Part shown: positions 5,360-6,917 of the stretch, piece after piece
Layout of the letters: every line of letters starts with the position of its first letter
How positions within the stretch are numbered: position 1 is the first letter of the stretch
Source of the DNA: an uncultured Oscillospiraceae bacterium
GTDB taxonomy: Bacteria > Bacillota > Clostridia > Oscillospirales > Oscillospiraceae
Assembly (NCBI GenBank): GCA_900769835.1
Contig: CAAGIE010000077.1
Coordinates: 1 to 6,917 of the forward strand
Length of the DNA: 6,917 nt
Direction: 5' to 3'
The notes under the pieces: model-generated
Told to the model about the DNA's origin: nothing
The model's input: only the letters and a program-made list of their open reading frames with translations
The model's database searches: none
Program-made: the position numbers and the translations under genes

Positions 5360-6649
5360 TCAGCGGCGCAAACCCTTGGGATAATGATTTTTCAGAACAT
5401 TTCCGTCGCCTTTTCCCCAGCCGATGGAATAGCCGTCCACCTGCACCAGGCACCAGCCTTTTTGGGTGGAAGGAACTGTCAGACCGTGGAGAAAATCGCC
5501 GATCTCTTTACTGTCGCAGGAGAGGTCTTCCACTTGCGCCGCAGTCTGCAGATACAGCGCCAGGCTATGGGCAGGCTGAAAACGATCTTTCTTTAATTCG
5601 CCCAGTTCCAGACCCGGCCGCACCACTTTTACCCCGTGGAGGCGGGGCATTTCCTCCGGCGCCCAGTAAAGGCTTTGACCGAAGGTGACCGCCTTGCCTG
5701 CGGGCAAAGAAATGCCCATCTCCCGGGCAAACTCCTGCCAGATTTTCGGCAGTTTCTCCGCGGGGTGCAGAGGGGTATCCCCTTCCTCGCCGCCTGCGCG
5801 GCGCAACACTGCGGCAAAATGGCCCTCACCTAAAAGTTTATGGGGCCAAAGGCGGAAAGAGCCGTTTTCACCCGATGCAAACCAGGGCGCCGCCACCGTT
5901 TCCGCAACAAAATCCGGATGCTCCGCCAGGAAAAGCGCCACTGCCTGCTCATTTTCCTCAGGGGCAAAGGTGCAGGTGGAATAGACCAGTCTGCCGCCGG
6001 GCATCACCAGTTTTGCGCCGGAGCGCAGGATCTCCGCCTGCCGACGGGCGCACATCTCCACCGTTTCCTGACTCCAGTCCGTCACTGCCGCCTCTTCCTT
6101 GCGGAACATACCCTCGCCGGAGCAAGGGGCGTCGATCAGCACCCGATGGAAATAGCCCGCGAACTTTTCTGCCAGCACACCGGGGTGTTCATTGGTAACC
6201 AAAGCGTTGGCAATTCCCAGTCGTTCAATGTTTCTGCCTAAGATCTTTGCCCGCTTGGAGTTGATCTCATTGCACAACAAAAAGCCCTCGCCCATCAGCC
6301 GTCCGGCGATCTGGGTGGACTTACCGCCGGGGGCGGCACAAAGGTCGCAGATCCGCTCACCGGGCTGGGGATCCAGGAGTGCCACCGGCGCCATGGCGCT
6401 GGCCTCCTGTAAATAGTATACGCCTGCTTCGTGGAAGGGGTGCAGGCCGGGGCGGCTATCGGGGTCATAATAGTAGCCCATAGGCTCCCAGGGTACCGGC
6501 TCTTTCACAAAGGAAAGTTTCGGCATCTGCGCCTTGAGAGGGTTAAACCGCAGCGCCACCGCCCGGGGGCGCTCCAACGACTCTAAAAAAGCCGGGTACT
6601 CTTCTCCCAGCTGACGTTGCATTCTATCTAAAAATTCCCGGGGCAGCAC
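5360..6649 (-). CDS. rsmF: RsmF/RsmB-family rRNA cytosine-C5 methyltransferase
   Basis: This is a SAM-dependent NOL1/NOP2/Sun-family enzyme that makes m5C in ribosomal RNA. In the numbering of the 429-residue protein it shows the QEASAM segment (81-86), SAM motif DLCAAPGGKST (102-112), DAPCSGEGMF (173-182, Cys176) and YSTCTFAPEEN (223-233, Cys226). The two cysteines are the release and nucleophile residues of this family. Residues from about 300 to the end form the PUA-like RNA-binding tail typical of Firmicutes RsmF, with VVRPGLELGELK and the terminal KNHYPKGLRR. The start is GTG 6649, seven bases after SD AAGGAGG (6663-6657), giving MLPREFLDRMQ. The frame stays open up to TTG 6703, but that codon lies in the promoter's -35 box. 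The methylated rRNA position cannot be read from sequence, so the symbol is by family. Confidence 0.9.
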   Translation of the reverse strand: MLPREFLDRMQRQLGEEYPAFLESLERPRAVALRFNPLKAQMPKLSFVKEPVPWEPMGYYYDPDSRPGLHPFHEAGVYYLQEASAMAPVALLDPQPGERICDLCAAPGGKSTQIAGRLMGEGFLLCNEINSKRAKILGRNIERLGIANALVTNEHPGVLAEKFAGYFHRVLIDAPCSGEGMFRKEEAAVTDWSQETVEMCARRQAEILRSGAKLVMPGGRLVYSTCTFAPEENEQAVALFLAEHPDFVAETVAAPWFASGENGSFRLWPHKLLGEGHFAAVLRRAGGEEGDTPLHPAEKLPKIWQEFAREMGISLPAGKAVTFGQSLYWAPEEMPRLHGVKVVRPGLELGELKKDRFQPAHSLALYLQTAAQVEDLSCDSKEIGDFLHGLTVPSTQKGWCLVQVDGYSIGWGKGDGNVLKNHYPKGLRR

Positions 6650-6656
6650 AGGCAAC

Positions 6657-6663
6657 CCTCCTT
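6657..6663 (-). promoter_or_regulatory. SD that selects the GTG start of rsmF
   Basis: AAGGAGG on the minus strand is seven bases before GTG 6649. A TTG only two bases after this SD (6655-6653) is too close to be used. The longer TTG 6703 start has no SD and lies upstream of the predicted transcript. Confidence 0.8.
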
Positions 6664-6674
6664 CCTTTTTTCTT

Positions 6675-6703
6675 ACTATACAATATTTCAGGGGATGTTT
6701 CAA
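6675..6703 (-). promoter_or_regulatory. Sigma-A promoter of rsmF
   Basis: On the minus strand there is a -35 TTGAAA (6703-6698) and a -10 TATAGT (6680-6675) with a 17-bp spacer. The start is expected near 6668, only a few bases before the SD, so the leader is very short (about 19 nt). Confidence 0.8.
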
Positions 6704-6767
6704 TGGAGTTGCCGCATTTTGATGGATTTTTACTGCAAAAATAATGAAATTTTGGTCGGTTTGGTAC

Positions 6768-6796
6768 TTGCTAAGCGCAACCGAAAGTAGTATGAT
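6768..6796 (+). promoter_or_regulatory. Sigma-A promoter of the right-edge transporter gene
   Basis: The -35 TTGCTA (6768-6773) and -10 TATGAT (6791-6796) have a 17-bp spacer. The start is expected near 6803, about 30 bases before the ATG at 6832. It is divergent from the rsmF promoter. Confidence 0.7.
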
Positions 6797-6831
6797 TAGT
6801 GCGGTAAATTTTTATAAAGAAGGTCTTATTT

Positions 6832-6917
6832 ATGCAAACCAGTCTTATCTGTCTTGCTATCGCGGTGATTGGCGGCCTTTTGATGAGCCGTCTTACCAAA
6901 TTGCTGAAACTTCCGGC
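6832..6917 (+). CDS. N-terminus of a probable CPA2-type cation/proton antiporter (cut by the right edge)
   Basis: Only 28 complete codons are present, reading MQTSLICLAIAVIGGLLMSRLTKLLKLP. A hydrophobic segment (about residues 4-18) is followed by a basic helix start ending in LLKLP. This is the usual opening of monovalent cation:proton antiporters of the CPA2 group, where the next residues are typically a G-rich turn and a second membrane helix. SD AGAAGG (6818-6823) lies 8 bases before the ATG, and a good promoter precedes it. The family call rests on a short fragment and could be wrong; another polytopic membrane transporter is the main alternative. Confidence 0.55.
   Translation, partial: MQTSLICLAIAVIGGLLMSRLTKLLKLP

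Noticed and set aside
5353..6416. Plus-strand open frames opposite rsmF
   Set aside because: They overlap each other and rsmF, have no recognisable domains, and are low-complexity antisense translations.

Overview
The window looks like chromosomal core-genome DNA from a moderately GC-rich Gram-positive of the Clostridia, most like gut Oscillospiraceae/Ruminococcaceae. This lineage call is an inference. It rests on strong AGGAGG-type Shine-Dalgarno (SD) sites, sigma-A promoters with exact 17-bp spacers, the L34 sequence, the Firmicutes-style MurA, the Firmicutes-type RsmF with a C-terminal RNA-binding tail, and an M14 gamma-glutamyl-diaminopimelate-type peptidase. No transposase, integrase, phage gene, CRISPR array, tRNA or rRNA is visible.

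Layout, left to right. (1) rpmH (ribosomal protein L34) runs leftward off the edge, with only its last two stop-codon bases missing. (2) A 215-bp divergent intergenic region holds two back-to-back sigma-A promoters, one for rpmH and one for the rightward pair trmB-mnmG. (3) trmB (tRNA m7G46 methyltransferase) and mnmG (FAD subunit of the tRNA wobble-U34 modifying enzyme) lie 12 bp apart and form a tRNA-modification operon. (4) A 140-bp gap holds a small palindromic repeat and then a strong terminator hairpin. The 3' arm of that hairpin carries the SD of the next gene. (5) An M14 zinc peptidase, probably acting on peptidoglycan peptides, runs rightward and converges on murA, with a shared bidirectional terminator between them. 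(6) On the minus strand, an rsmF-type rRNA m5C methyltransferase is followed by murA, the first committed step of peptidoglycan synthesis. Each has its own promoter, and murA's carries a perfect palindrome between -35 and -10. (7) At the right edge, divergent from rsmF, is the N-terminus of what looks like a CPA2-type cation/proton antiporter with its own promoter.

Functionally the window combines translation and RNA modification (L34, TrmB, MnmG, RsmF) with cell-wall metabolism (MurA, M14 peptidase). All complete genes belong to known families, and I do not see an undescribed multi-gene system. The most interesting signals are regulatory: the SD buried in a terminator stem before the peptidase, the operator-like palindrome in the murA promoter, the hairpin at the extreme 5' end of the rpmH leader, the palindromic repeat after mnmG, and an unusual arrangement in which rpmH faces trmB-mnmG rather than dnaA, with mnmG not followed by rsmG. 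Three start codons (mnmG, murA, rsmF) need care and are resolved here from SD and promoter positions.
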